Numbered from the stretch's first letter, positions 28,103-36,584 are shown. The stretch is 64,000 bases of DNA from Roseovarius sp. (GCF_030373445.1 NZ_JAUCYU010000008.1:124001-188000); one strand, 5' to 3'. Made by a program: numbers and translations. The notes: generated by a model from the sequence alone, not told the origin.

Positions 28103-29437
28103 ATGAACCGCCGCGCCCTCCTGCTAGCCACCACCGTTTCGACATTCTGCGCCATGCAGGCCCACGCCGCCGGGCCGAACTTCTCAAGCAATGTCTATAT
28201 CGACGGAAGTCTCTGCGTCGGATTCGACTGCGTCTTCGGACAAGCCTTCGGGTTCGACACGGTCATCCTCAAGGAAAACAACCTCCGGGTCTTTTTCGAC
28301 GACACGTCGGCCTCGGGCTCTTTCCCCAGGAACGACTGGGGGCTCCACGCCAACGATACCGACAATGGCGGCGCCAACTACTTCGCCGTCGTCGACCGCT
28401 CCGCCAACCGGCAGGTGTTCCGCGTCGATGCCGGCGCCCGGGCCAACGCGCTCTACGTCGATAGCCAGGGTGACCTCGGCCTCGGCACCTCGGTCCCGGC
28501 TGTCGAAATCGACGTCAAGACAGGCAACACCCCGACCCTCCGCCTGCAGCAGGACACCTCTTCGGGCTTCGCCGCCCAGACATGGGACATTGCCGGCAAC
28601 GAAACCAGCTTCTTCATCCGTGACGCGACCAGCGGCTCGACCCTGCCCTTCCGGATCATGACCGGCGGCGCCCCAAGCCAGGCGCTGGTGATCGACGCCG
28701 CCGGCGATGTCGGCATCGGCGCCGGGACCAACCCGCTGGCCCCGCTCGAGATCGAACGCGGCGACAGCTACGTCTTCATGCGCATGACCGCCACGACGGC
28801 CGACCCCAACCAGTCGGTCGACATCACCTATACCGACGGCGGCGCTTCGGGCGAGCTGCGCTACAACATCGTCGATGGCGACGGGCCCGAGATGTCGCTC
28901 GACCACAACGGCTCGCTCGAATTGACGTCCTCGGAAACCTTCAACAACCTCAGGCTCACGGCCAACGGCGCCTCGCCGAACAGCAGCGCCGACGTGACTT
29001 TCACCGATGCCGGCGCCGATGGTGAACTGCGCTACAACATCGTCGACGGCGACGGCCCTGAAATGTCGCTCGACGCCAACGGAAACCTGTCGATCACCGG
29101 CTCGCTCAGCCAGGGCTCCAGCCGGGCGCGCAAGACGGCGATCTCGCCGGTCGACCATTCCGACATCCTGCAGAAAGTCACCGCCCTGCCGGTCGCGCAC
29201 TGGAGCTGGAAGGACGCCGAGGATATCCGCCATATCGGCCCCTTCGCCGAGGATTTCCACCGCATCTTCAACACCGGTGATTCCGAACGCACCATCGCCA
29301 CGCTCGATGCCAGCGGTGTCGCGCTGGCGGCGATCCAGGCGCTCGCCCACCGCACCGACGCGCTGCAGGACCGCACGGCCCGGCTCGAGGCCGAGAATGC
29401 AGAACTCCGCACCCGGCTCGAGGCGCTGGCCGAGTAA
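28103..29437 (+). CDS. secreted tail-fiber-like protein with S74 (intramolecular chaperone) domain
   Basis: Exported protein of 444 residues. A signal peptide (RRALLLATTVSTFCAMQAHA) precedes a beta-rich region with TPTLRLQQDTSSGFAAQTWD and FFIRDATSGSTLPFRI. An internal duplication places GELRYNIVDGDGPEMSLD at 250-267 and 307-324. Residues 339-412 look like a peptidase S74 domain (SSRARKTAISPVDHSDILQK; RHIGPFAEDFHRIF). Residues 415-444 form a coiled coil. In phage fibres this domain trims itself off after trimer assembly; the Ser-Lys region is present in altered form (SSRARK), so cleavage is uncertain. It stands alone, with a terminator behind it. Confidence 0.75.
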   Translation: MNRRALLLATTVSTFCAMQAHAAGPNFSSNVYIDGSLCVGFDCVFGQAFGFDTVILKENNLRVFFDDTSASGSFPRNDWGLHANDTDNGGANYFAVVDRSANRQVFRVDAGARANALYVDSQGDLGLGTSVPAVEIDVKTGNTPTLRLQQDTSSGFAAQTWDIAGNETSFFIRDATSGSTLPFRIMTGGAPSQALVIDAAGDVGIGAGTNPLAPLEIERGDSYVFMRMTATTADPNQSVDITYTDGGASGELRYNIVDGDGPEMSLDHNGSLELTSSETFNNLRLTANGASPNSSADVTFTDAGADGELRYNIVDGDGPEMSLDANGNLSITGSLSQGSSRARKTAISPVDHSDILQKVTALPVAHWSWKDAEDIRHIGPFAEDFHRIFNTGDSERTIATLDASGVALAAIQALAHRTDALQDRTARLEAENAELRTRLEALAE

Positions 29438-29487
29438 GACCGACCGACCAATACGGGTAACGCGCTCACACTCAGCACGTCACCGGC

Positions 29488-29520
29488 AAGGGCCCGGCAC
29501 GAAGGTGTCGGGCCCTTTAC
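29488..29520 (+). terminator. terminator after the S74-domain gene
   Basis: AAGGGCCCG (29488-29496) and CGGGCCCTT (29509-29517) form a nine-pair stem with a 12-base loop, ending in a short T run. It lies in the convergent gap before the next minus-strand gene and could serve both. Confidence 0.65.
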
Positions 29521-29528
29521 CTTTCGCC

Positions 29529-29903
29529 TCAATAGGCCGGCACGTCCCAGATCTCGGTCAGGGACATCTCGCCCACCCGCAACAGCCGCGCCAGCACCGC
29601 CGCCAGCGCCACCGCGTCGCCGGCCTCCGAACAGCCGCCCACGTCGCGCGCCACCCGGGCCAGCGCATCCATGCCAAGCTGACCGGCAATCGCCCCAAGG
29701 CTGCGGGCACATTTGCGCATCTCCCGCGTCTTGCCCTGCCTGTAGAACCGCTCGACATGGGTCAGCCGCGCCGCCAGCTCCTCCAGCGCCCGGCAAACCA
29801 CGTCCTCGGCCTGTTGCTGGCCAAGCTGCAGGTACAGCTCGTCCAGCCGGTCCGGATCAAGCCGCACCCTCTCACTCTGTTTCAACAGCGTCACATGCTC
29901 CAC
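29529..29903 (-). CDS. small helical protein, Hpt-like without the phospho-histidine
   Basis: Unrecognised protein of about 124 residues, mostly alpha-helical. The central part (REMRKCARSLGAIAGQLGMD, then LARVARDVGGC and ALAAVLARLLRVGEMSLTEI) resembles a histidine-phosphotransfer bundle, but the place of the phosphorylated His (usually HxLKG) reads KCARSLG. The start is uncertain: three in-frame GTG codons lie between 29894 and 29909, and I use 29903, which has GGGG upstream. It is divergent from the carbonic anhydrase gene. The relation to Hpt proteins is a weak inference from pattern only. Confidence 0.55.
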   Translation of the reverse strand: MEHVTLLKQSERVRLDPDRLDELYLQLGQQQAEDVVCRALEELAARLTHVERFYRQGKTREMRKCARSLGAIAGQLGMDALARVARDVGGCSEAGDAVALAAVLARLLRVGEMSLTEIWDVPAY

Positions 29904-30059
29904 GGTCACACCCCATATTCCAAAGCCCCCCAAGGCCCGGACGCCGTTTTCGCCGATCGCGGTTCCCAAAGGGTTGCGCCGCGGGTGATTTCTCGCTCGA
30001 ATCTTAGGTGAATTCGGGCTATCACCGCGGATTGAGACCAGATGCGAAAGAGGGACGTC

Positions 30060-30710
30060 ATGGAGAACGCGCGGCCACTGCCCGGCTATCTCGTCGAACG
30101 CTACCACGGCTGGAAGGCCACCAAGTACAAGGACAACGCGGCGTGGTATCGCCATCTCGCGCAACAGGGGCAACACCCACGCGCCATGGTCATCAGCTGC
30201 TGCGACAGCCGCGTGCATGTCACCTCGATCTTCGGCGCCGACCAGGGCGAATTCTTCCTGCACCGCAACATCGCCAACCTCGTGCCCCCCTACGTCACCG
30301 ACGGCGCCCAGCACGGCACCTCGGCGGCGGTCGAATACGCGGTGACCGCGCTCAAGGTGGCGCATGTCATCGTGCTCGGCCATTCCAACTGCGGCGGCGT
30401 CAAGGGCTGCGAGGAAATGTGCTCGGGCAAGGCCCCGGCACTCGAGGAAAAGACCAGCTTCGTCGGCCGCTGGATGGACATCCTGCGCCCCGGCTACGAA
30501 CGGGTGAAGAAGATCAAGGACGAGACCGAGCGCACCAAGGCGCTCGAGAAACAGGCGATCCTCGTGTCGCTGGAAAACCTGATGACCTTCCCCTTCGTGA
30601 AGGAGGCCGTCGACAAGGGCGACCTCACCCTCCACGGCCTCTGGCACGATATCGGCGAGGGCGGGGTGGAACAGTACAACGCCGGGAAGAACGTGTTCGA
30701 GGCGATCTGA
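30060..30710 (+). CDS. beta-class carbonic anhydrase
   Basis: Zinc enzyme of 216 residues interconverting CO2 and bicarbonate. Zinc ligands and the catalytic Asp-Arg pair are in AMVISCCDSRVHVTS; the second set is in VIVLGHSNCGGVKGC. FFLHRNIANLVPP and HGTSAAVEYAV are further family segments. I chose the ATG at 30060, with GAGGGA just upstream; an ATG six codons earlier is possible. Bicarbonate for carboxylases or pH balance is the likely use. It is a single gene, convergent with the transglutaminase-like gene. Confidence 0.93.
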   Translation: MENARPLPGYLVERYHGWKATKYKDNAAWYRHLAQQGQHPRAMVISCCDSRVHVTSIFGADQGEFFLHRNIANLVPPYVTDGAQHGTSAAVEYAVTALKVAHVIVLGHSNCGGVKGCEEMCSGKAPALEEKTSFVGRWMDILRPGYERVKKIKDETERTKALEKQAILVSLENLMTFPFVKEAVDKGDLTLHGLWHDIGEGGVEQYNAGKNVFEAI

Positions 30711-30725
30711 AGGGGGGCGGACCGC

Positions 30726-31496
30726 TCAACCGGCGCGGCCGCCAAGCGGCGGCGCCGGGATGTCATGGGGCGCCTCCGCCAGCCTGTCGCACAACGCATC
30801 GGGCAACGCGCGGTGCAGGTCATCGGGCGCAACCTCCCGCCACCGGTCCCAGTCCGACACCGGCCGCCCCTGGCGGCAGAGCAGGTCTCGCATCAGGTTG
30901 ACCTTCACGAACCACGCCCCGCGCGCGCTGCCGTGGCCGAACGTCTCCGCCGTGGCCTCTCCCCGGCGCAGGGCGGCCCAGGCCTCGCATCCCGTCAGGA
31001 ACGCCCCCGCCGGAAGCCTCGCGGGATCGAAGCCGACCTTCAGATGGTCCATGTGGGCCCCGTCGATCTGCGCATCGGCCCGTGCCCAGGTTTCCGCCTC
31101 GGCCCCGCGATACTCGGCAACCCAGTGATCCTCCCACCCCGGCGGATCGAGGTAGGCGGCGAAACCGCACCGAAGACGGGCCTCCAACCCGTGATGCCGC
31201 GCCATGGCACAGAACATCAGGGCAAAGTCGCGGCAGGTGCCGACGATGCGCTGCTCGGGCGGCCGCTGTGCCAGCCCGGCCCCGCCCCTGTCGATCTGCT
31301 CCAGCCGCACCGCCACCGGCACCGTCACGCGCGAGGCATCGGCGAAGCCGGGCGGCACCGCGGGGTAGCAGACCGCACCGAAATGATCGTGGATCATCAC
31401 CCCGTGCAGAACCCCGCACAGCGCGGCGGGCGAGGGGTCGAGCCCGTCAAAAAGGTGCTCCCGCCCGCCGGGATCGAGAAGATCGCCCCCGGTCAC
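30726..31496 (-). CDS. transglutaminase-like (papain fold) protein
   Basis: Cytoplasmic protein of 256 residues with a transglutaminase-like core. The catalytic Cys is in GTCRDFALMFCAMARHHG, the His in WEDHWVAEY and an Asp soon after (WARADAQIDGAHMD). The GTG start at 31496 overlaps the stop of the upstream MuiA-like gene (GTGA, 31493-31496), so translation is probably coupled. GGAGGG lies upstream. Bacterial members of this superfamily are mostly proteases or peptide-modifying enzymes; the substrate is unknown. Pairing with the exported DUF4139 protein is the only functional hint. Confidence 0.75.
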   Translation of the reverse strand: MTGGDLLDPGGREHLFDGLDPSPAALCGVLHGVMIHDHFGAVCYPAVPPGFADASRVTVPVAVRLEQIDRGGAGLAQRPPEQRIVGTCRDFALMFCAMARHHGLEARLRCGFAAYLDPPGWEDHWVAEYRGAEAETWARADAQIDGAHMDHLKVGFDPARLPAGAFLTGCEAWAALRRGEATAETFGHGSARGAWFVKVNLMRDLLCRQGRPVSDWDRWREVAPDDLHRALPDALCDRLAEAPHDIPAPPLGGRAG

Positions 31497-33130
31497 TGCA
31501 GAACCATGCCCTCCGGCCATTCCAGCGTATGCGTCAGGGTGATCTCCTTCTCCTCGCCCGCCGCGATCTCGAACTCCCACGCCAGCACCCCGCGCTTGCC
31601 GTCCACGTCCATCTCCGAGGCATGCGGCGCGGCGTTCCAATCGATCTCGAGGTCTTCCTGCTCCGAATAGGGCACCCGGTCGAGCACCCGCATCGGCCAG
31701 GCTTCCCCGGTCAGGTTCTCGATCTCGATCCGCACCTCCTCGGTCAGCTCGGTCGAGCGCGAGATCATGCCCCGATCCCCCTCGTTCCGGCCCAGCACCG
31801 TGCGCTCCAGCCGCAGCCCCTCGATCGGCCCGAAGGACAGCTCCGCCTCGCCCCCGGCGGGGATCAGGTCCAGCGGGCGCTTCCCGATGAACCGCCCGTC
31901 GAGGTAGAAGCTCGCCTCGTGCGTCGGCAGGATCAGCTCCTCGGCCTCGTTGGTGAACTCCGCCATGAGATAGGCATTGGTGTCGGTCAGCGGCACCGCC
32001 TGCGCCACCATCTCGGCCTCGGCCTCCAGCGTGCCCAGCGTGATCCGCAGGTTGTCGGCGCCCGTGGCCACATTGACCGTCTCCGGATAGCTGTAGGTCA
32101 CCGACAGCCCGTCGAACTGCGCCGCCGCCTGCACCGGCGCCGCCTCCACCAGCGCCTCTTCCATCGCGGCGTCGGCGGCATAGCCCGCCTCCGGCTCGGC
32201 GCGCACCAGCGGCTTCGGCATCGGCACGGGCACCTCGGGGTCGAAGATCCGCCGCAGCCACGGCCACACCTCGCCGGGCACCGTCTGCTCGGTCGGCCGC
32301 GTCGTCGACAGCGTAAGCGCCACGTCGCTCCAGTTCTCGCCGGTCTGCTGGTAGACCAGCGCGCCGCGCTCGATATCCAGGTCGCCCGTGTCCCGCTCCA
32401 GCCGCAGATCATAGACCGGTTGCCACCCCGCCTCGTAGATATTGTAGGTCACCGTCAGCATGCCCTCCGCCGGCGCGTCCGACCGAACGGCCACGGCCAG
32501 CATCGCCCGGTCCTCCTGCTCCGGCACCAGCGCCGCCAACGCCTGCCGCGCGCGCCTCAGATCCTCCTGCAGGTCCTTCAGATCCCTTGCCGCCGCCTCG
32601 GCCCGGCGCCTGGCGCCCTGCGCGGCCTGCAACGCTTCCAGCGTCTCGCTGCCGATCATCTCCGACAGCGCCATCAGCTTCTCCACATCCAGCGCCGCCA
32701 CGCCTTCGCCCTTGCCGAGCGACTCGAGAAAGTCCACCCGCGCCTCGGCCGCCTTCGCCTCCAGCCGGATCGACTCGATCGCCGCCTCCCGGTTCCGCAA
32801 CTCCTCTTCCAGAAGCTCGACCCGGTCCTCCGCGGCCTCGATGGCGGCATTGGTCTCCTCCGTCCGCGGCGGCACGAAATCGTTGCGCGTGCTGACACTG
32901 CCCATCTGCGCCCCCTCGACCGCCACCCGGACCGAGGCCAGCGGCGTGCTGCGCGGAAGGTCGGTCAGCACCAGCTGATGCGCCCCCGCCGGCGCGCTGA
33001 ACGGCACCCGGCGCGTCACGGTCGCGCCGTTGGGGTAAAGCGTGACGCCGGTGACGTCACTGGCCAGCGGGATATCCTCGGCCAGCACGGCCGTGGGCAA
33101 CAGGGCAAGGGCGAAAGCGAGACGTTGCAT
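31493..33130 (-). CDS. DUF4139 / MuiA-like secreted protein
   Basis: Exported protein of 545 residues. The ATG at 33130 has AGGAG eight bases upstream and opens a signal peptide (MQRLAFALALLPTAVLA). The N-terminal DUF4140 segment (VTGVTLYPNGATVTRRV) is followed by a coiled coil (residues about 90-220; RVELLEEELRNREAAIESIR). The C-terminal DUF4139 beta-domain contains NIYEAGWQPVYDLRLE and NWSDVALTLSTTRP. This layout defines the mucoidy-inhibitor MuiA family, named for a Shigella gene that represses mucoid growth; its mechanism is unknown. It heads a two-gene operon. Confidence 0.85.
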   Translation of the reverse strand: MQRLAFALALLPTAVLAEDIPLASDVTGVTLYPNGATVTRRVPFSAPAGAHQLVLTDLPRSTPLASVRVAVEGAQMGSVSTRNDFVPPRTEETNAAIEAAEDRVELLEEELRNREAAIESIRLEAKAAEARVDFLESLGKGEGVAALDVEKLMALSEMIGSETLEALQAAQGARRRAEAAARDLKDLQEDLRRARQALAALVPEQEDRAMLAVAVRSDAPAEGMLTVTYNIYEAGWQPVYDLRLERDTGDLDIERGALVYQQTGENWSDVALTLSTTRPTEQTVPGEVWPWLRRIFDPEVPVPMPKPLVRAEPEAGYAADAAMEEALVEAAPVQAAAQFDGLSVTYSYPETVNVATGADNLRITLGTLEAEAEMVAQAVPLTDTNAYLMAEFTNEAEELILPTHEASFYLDGRFIGKRPLDLIPAGGEAELSFGPIEGLRLERTVLGRNEGDRGMISRSTELTEEVRIEIENLTGEAWPMRVLDRVPYSEQEDLEIDWNAAPHASEMDVDGKRGVLAWEFEIAAGEEKEITLTHTLEWPEGMVLQ

Positions 33131-33203
33131 GGGGAAAGCTCCTGGGTGTTTCGTGTCGACTATCTCCGTTAGACGCGTCCGAAGACAAGGTTCTTGGCGG
33201 GCT

Positions 33204-33244
33204 TGCGCAAATTTACGCATTTTTTATCAAACCCGGTGTTTGAT
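33204..33244. promoter_or_regulatory. two adjacent inverted repeats upstream of a ribbon-helix-helix gene
   Basis: TGCGC-AAATTT-ACGCA (33204-33219, one mismatched pair) and the perfect ATCAAAC-CCGGT-GTTTGAT (33226-33244) lie in an AT-rich stretch. They sit between the divergent MuiA-like gene and the gene starting at 33251, only seven bases before that start. Both look like repressor sites. Confidence 0.5.
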
Positions 33245-33250
33245 CGGGGA

Positions 33251-33721
33251 ATGAGCGAAACCCGGATCGAGATTCTCCTGCATGACGACTTGCACCGCGC
33301 GGCCAATGCGCTGGCCGCAAGGCGCGACATCTCCGTGGGCCAGCTCGTCCGCGACCTGCTTTCAAGGGAAATCACCCGCACCCGAAACGCGAAGCCGCCC
33401 GTAAGGGCGGATGAGCGGCTCCTCGCGCCCTTGCGCGCGCGCCTCGCAGATGACCTCGCCCATGCGCGGGACTGGCCCGACCTCGAGCGCCGCCTGCGCG
33501 ACAAGGGCTATGCCCTCCGCGCCGCCGGCGGCGGCCTTGCCCTGCACGACCACCCCGGCGGCCGCCGCCTCTGCAAGGCGTCCGAACTGGGCTTCAGCTA
33601 TGCCCGCCTCATGCGCCGCTTCGGCGCCCCCTTCCCCGGCCACAGCCACACCTGGCTGGCCGAGCGCATGCTCTCCCCCGCCCCTCGGGATGAAGACTGC
33701 GAGGTGATCGAACCCTTCTGA
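33251..33721 (+). CDS. ribbon-helix-helix-type protein with unknown C-terminal domain
   Basis: Protein of 156 residues. The start (TRIEILLHDDLHRAANALA, then RRDISVGQLVRDLLSREI) fits a ribbon-helix-helix DNA-binding fold of the Arc/CopG type. The rest (WPDLERRLRDKGYALRAAGG; SELGFSYARLMRRFG; PGHSHTWLAERM) is unrecognised; segments of this kind occur near relaxase-type proteins, but I would not assign that. The ATG at 33251 follows GGGG closely. Two palindromes directly upstream suggest autoregulation. It ends in a strong hairpin shared with asd. Confidence 0.65.
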   Translation: MSETRIEILLHDDLHRAANALAARRDISVGQLVRDLLSREITRTRNAKPPVRADERLLAPLRARLADDLAHARDWPDLERRLRDKGYALRAAGGGLALHDHPGGRRLCKASELGFSYARLMRRFGAPFPGHSHTWLAERMLSPAPRDEDCEVIEPF

Positions 33722-33728
33722 CCCACGC

Positions 33729-33758
33729 AAAAAGGGCGCCCCAAGGCGCCCCTTTCTT
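33729..33758. terminator. bidirectional terminator between the RHH gene and asd
   Basis: AAAAA, then GGGCGCC-CCAA-GGCGCCC, then CTTTCTT. Read on the minus strand, the stem is followed by TTTTT, an ideal intrinsic terminator for asd. On the plus strand it also serves the ribbon-helix-helix gene. Confidence 0.85.
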
Positions 33759-33777
33759 ACCTCTCTTGACGCGCCGG

Positions 33778-34800
33778 TCAGGCCTTCTTCAGCACCCGGT
33801 TGCCCAGCGTCTCGGCAATCTGCACCGCGTTCAGCGCCGCGCCCTTGCGCAGGTTGTCACTGACGCACCACAGGTTCAGCCCGTTGTCGATCGTCGGGTC
33901 CTGCCGGATGCGGCTGATGAAGGTCGCGTAATCGCCCACGCATTCGATCGGCGTGACATAGCCGCCATCCTCGCGCTTGTCGACGACCATGATGCCCGGG
34001 CTCTCGCGCAGGATATCGCGCGCCTCGTCCTCGTCGAGGAACTCTTCCGTCTCGATGTTCACCGCCTCGGCGTGACCCACCAGCACCGGCACCCGCACGC
34101 AGGTCGCCGTGACCTTGATCGACGGGTCGATGATCTTCTTGGTCTCGACCACCATCTTCCACTCTTCCTTGGTGGAACCGTCTTCCATGAACACGTCGAT
34201 ATGCGGGATCACGTTGAACGCGATCTGCTTCTGGAATTTCTTCGGCGCGATCTCGCGGGTCGGGTTGTAGATGTCCTTGGTCTGATCCCAAAGCTCGTCC
34301 ATCCCTTCCTTCCCGGCGCCCGAGACGGACTGGTAGGTGCTCACCACCACGCGCTTGATCTTGGCGCGGTCATGGATCGGCTTCAGCGCCACGACCATCT
34401 GCGCGGTCGAGCAGTTGGGGTTGGCGATGATGTTCTTCTTGGCATAGCCCTCGACCGCCTCGGGGTTGCACTCCGGCACCACCAGCGGCACGTCCGGGTC
34501 GTAACGGTATAGCGACGAGTTGTCGATCACCACGCAGCCCGCCTTGGCGGCCTTGGGCGCATAGGTCTTGGTCGCGTCCGAGCCGATGGCGAACAGCGCG
34601 ATATCCCAGCCGGTGAAATCGAACGTGTCGAGATCCTGGGTCTTGAGGGTCTTGTCGCCAAAGCTCACCTCGGTGCCCAGAGAACGGCGCGACGCAAGCG
34701 CGGCGATCTCGTCCACCGGAAACTGGCGCTCGGCCAGGATGTTCAGCATTTCACGGCCCACGTTGCCCGTGGCACCCGCGACGACGACCTTGTATCCCAT
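33778..34800 (-). CDS. asd: aspartate-semialdehyde dehydrogenase
   Basis: Reduces aspartyl phosphate to aspartate semialdehyde, the branch point to lysine/diaminopimelate and to threonine/methionine. The protein has 340 residues. The N-terminal NADP fold is VVVAGATGNVGREMLNIL. The catalytic cysteine is in IIANPNCSTAQM. STYQSVSGAGKEGMDEL and VRVPVLVGHAEAVNIE are family segments around the active site. CAGGAG precedes the ATG. It lies 75 bases from the MFS gene on the same strand, and its product feeds DapA (20715-21590). Confidence 0.95.
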   Translation of the reverse strand: MGYKVVVAGATGNVGREMLNILAERQFPVDEIAALASRRSLGTEVSFGDKTLKTQDLDTFDFTGWDIALFAIGSDATKTYAPKAAKAGCVVIDNSSLYRYDPDVPLVVPECNPEAVEGYAKKNIIANPNCSTAQMVVALKPIHDRAKIKRVVVSTYQSVSGAGKEGMDELWDQTKDIYNPTREIAPKKFQKQIAFNVIPHIDVFMEDGSTKEEWKMVVETKKIIDPSIKVTATCVRVPVLVGHAEAVNIETEEFLDEDEARDILRESPGIMVVDKREDGGYVTPIECVGDYATFISRIRQDPTIDNGLNLWCVSDNLRKGAALNAVQIAETLGNRVLKKA

Positions 34801-34875
34801 AATTCAGACTCCTGATCGGAATGGATCAACGGCGGCCTCCATACAGTGTCAGCGGCCCGAGTGAAAGCGGTTATC

Positions 34876-36051
34876 TCATTCCATCGAGTCGCGGCTGAAG
34901 AGATAGATCACCAGCCCCAGCAGCAAGACCGCGCCGAAAACCGAGAACAACACCGCATAGGCCGCGCCCGCCCCGGCCTGCGCCGTCACGGCGGCATGAA
35001 GCGGCCCCGAGCCGAACTGCGCCACGCCGGCGCCGCCGATCCCGAACATGTTCATCAGCGTCACGCCCCGCCCCGCAAGATGCGGCGGAAAGAAGCCCCG
35101 CGAATGCGCGATGATCATCGGGAAGGAGGCGCCGAAGAACCCCATCGCCGCGCACAGCACCACCACGGCGGCCACGCCACCCTCCGCCATCGCGGCAAGC
35201 AGGAACAGGCAGATGGCCGCCAGAAGGTTGCCGCCGAACACGACCCACTTGCGGCTCCCGAACACCCGGTCGAGCGGGCCATAGGCCAGCGTGCCCGCGA
35301 TCATCGCGATCCCCATCACCAGCGTCGCCTGCCCCACCTGCCCGGTATCCAGCCCGTGGATATCCGCCAGGTACGGCCCCATCCAAAGCCCCCGGATGGC
35401 CGCCGATGGGGCATAGGCGATGAACATCAGCGGTATGATCGTCCACAGGACCGGCATCCGCAGGAGGTCGGCCAGCGATCCCTTCGCCTCCCCCTCGGGC
35501 GCCTCCGGGTCGCGCACCCATGCCCCGATCCCGACCGAGACGATCAGCGAGACCCCGGCCAGCCCCAGCAGCGCCGCCCGCCATCCCATCGTCTCCGCCG
35601 CCAGAGCCATGGGGTAGGAGGCCACGAGGTTGCCCACCGACCCCACCCCCAGCATCAGCGCCGCCAGCGTCGCGAACCGCGCGGGCGGAAACTGCCGCGC
35701 GAAGATGTAGTAGGAGGCCATCAGCACCGGCGAACACCCGATCCCGATCAGCACCATGGCGAGGTCGATATGCCAGCCCTGCGTCGCCACCGCGAACAGC
35801 GCCGCTCCCCCGCCACCGCCGATCCCCAGCAGCACCGACGCGGTCCACCGCGGCCCGATCCGGTCCAGCGCCCAGCCCACCGGCAGCTGCATCAGCGCGA
35901 AGGTCACGAACCACAGGCCCGAGGCAAAGGACAGGTCCTCCGCCGTAACGCCCAGATCGCGGCCCAGCGGCTCGCTCAGAACGGCCAGGAAGGCCCGGAA
36001 GAACTGGCTCAGCACGTAGGCCAGGCAAAGAACGGCAAGCCGCACGCGCAT
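34876..36051 (-). CDS. MFS transporter
   Basis: Major facilitator of 391 residues with twelve predicted membrane segments. The loop motif between helices 2 and 3 reads GWALDRIGPRWTA, the usual D-R-x-G form. The second-half counterpart is YGPLDRVFGSRKWVV. The N-terminus is RVRLAVLCLAYVLSQFFRAF. The ATG at 36051 has GGAG seven bases upstream; a TTG two codons earlier is less likely. The substrate is unknown. Upstream lies the long repeat-filled gap; downstream is asd. Confidence 0.85.
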   Translation of the reverse strand: MRVRLAVLCLAYVLSQFFRAFLAVLSEPLGRDLGVTAEDLSFASGLWFVTFALMQLPVGWALDRIGPRWTASVLLGIGGGGGAALFAVATQGWHIDLAMVLIGIGCSPVLMASYYIFARQFPPARFATLAALMLGVGSVGNLVASYPMALAAETMGWRAALLGLAGVSLIVSVGIGAWVRDPEAPEGEAKGSLADLLRMPVLWTIIPLMFIAYAPSAAIRGLWMGPYLADIHGLDTGQVGQATLVMGIAMIAGTLAYGPLDRVFGSRKWVVFGGNLLAAICLFLLAAMAEGGVAAVVVLCAAMGFFGASFPMIIAHSRGFFPPHLAGRGVTLMNMFGIGGAGVAQFGSGPLHAAVTAQAGAGAAYAVLFSVFGAVLLLGLVIYLFSRDSME

Positions 36052-36132
36052 CGTCAACTCCGCTTGTGGTCGCGGTTACGTCGCACGGACACCGGCAAGG
36101 CGCAAGCCCACCCGGCGCACCCTGCCCCACCC

Positions 36133-36154
36133 GTCCCGGCCCCCGAGCCGGGAC
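36133..36154. repeat. GTCCCGGC hairpin repeat, copy 1
   Basis: GTCCCGGC-CCCCGA-GCCGGGAC, a perfect eight-pair hairpin. It is identical to the copy at 51183-51204, and both are preceded by CACCC/CACCC-like and followed by CTTCGCC or CTCGCCC sequence. Confidence 0.75.
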
Positions 36155-36385
36155 TTCGCCTCACACTGCCCCGCCCCGGCGCCCCAGCGGGAACCTCGCC
36201 CCTCCAGAGGCCCCGGGTCAGGCCCGGGGCGGGCAGATCAGGAGCCGCTGCCAACCGGCAACGATACCCCGATGTCGGTCCCGTCCCGCCATCGGCGCCA
36301 CGCCAAGGCGCGGCCCTGTTCCGGGCGCGTCCCAAACCGCATCGGCGGCAAAACCAAACCTCTCGCCCCCAGACAACCACACCCC

Positions 36386-36406
36386 GTCCCGGCCCCGAGC
36401 CGGGAC
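36386..36406. repeat. GTCCCGGC hairpin repeat, copy 2
   Basis: GTCCCGGC-CCCGA-GCCGGGAC, with the loop one base shorter than in copy 1. Confidence 0.7.
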
Positions 36407-36425
36407 CTCGACCACACCCCCACCC

Positions 36426-36447
36426 GTCCCGGCCCCCGAGCCTGGAC
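36426..36447. repeat. GTCCCGGC hairpin repeat, copy 3
   Basis: GTCCCGGC-CCCCGA-GCCTGGAC, one mismatch in the second arm, 19 bases after copy 2. Confidence 0.65.
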
Positions 36448-36537
36448 CTCGCCCCGCATGAGCCCCCGGCTCGGACCCGCAACAAAGCGAAAACACCCCA
36501 ATCCGTAACCCCGCCGCCCGGTCCCCCGCACCGACGC

Positions 36538-36570
36538 AATACCGACAAAATACCGACGTAATACCGACGT
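36538..36570. repeat. three tandem 11-base repeats
   Basis: AATACCGACAA, AATACCGACGT and AATACCGACGT follow one another without a gap. The run is followed by CGG, which makes a short GACGTC palindrome at the end. Confidence 0.75.
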
Positions 36571-36584
36571 CGGAATCCCGGCCC

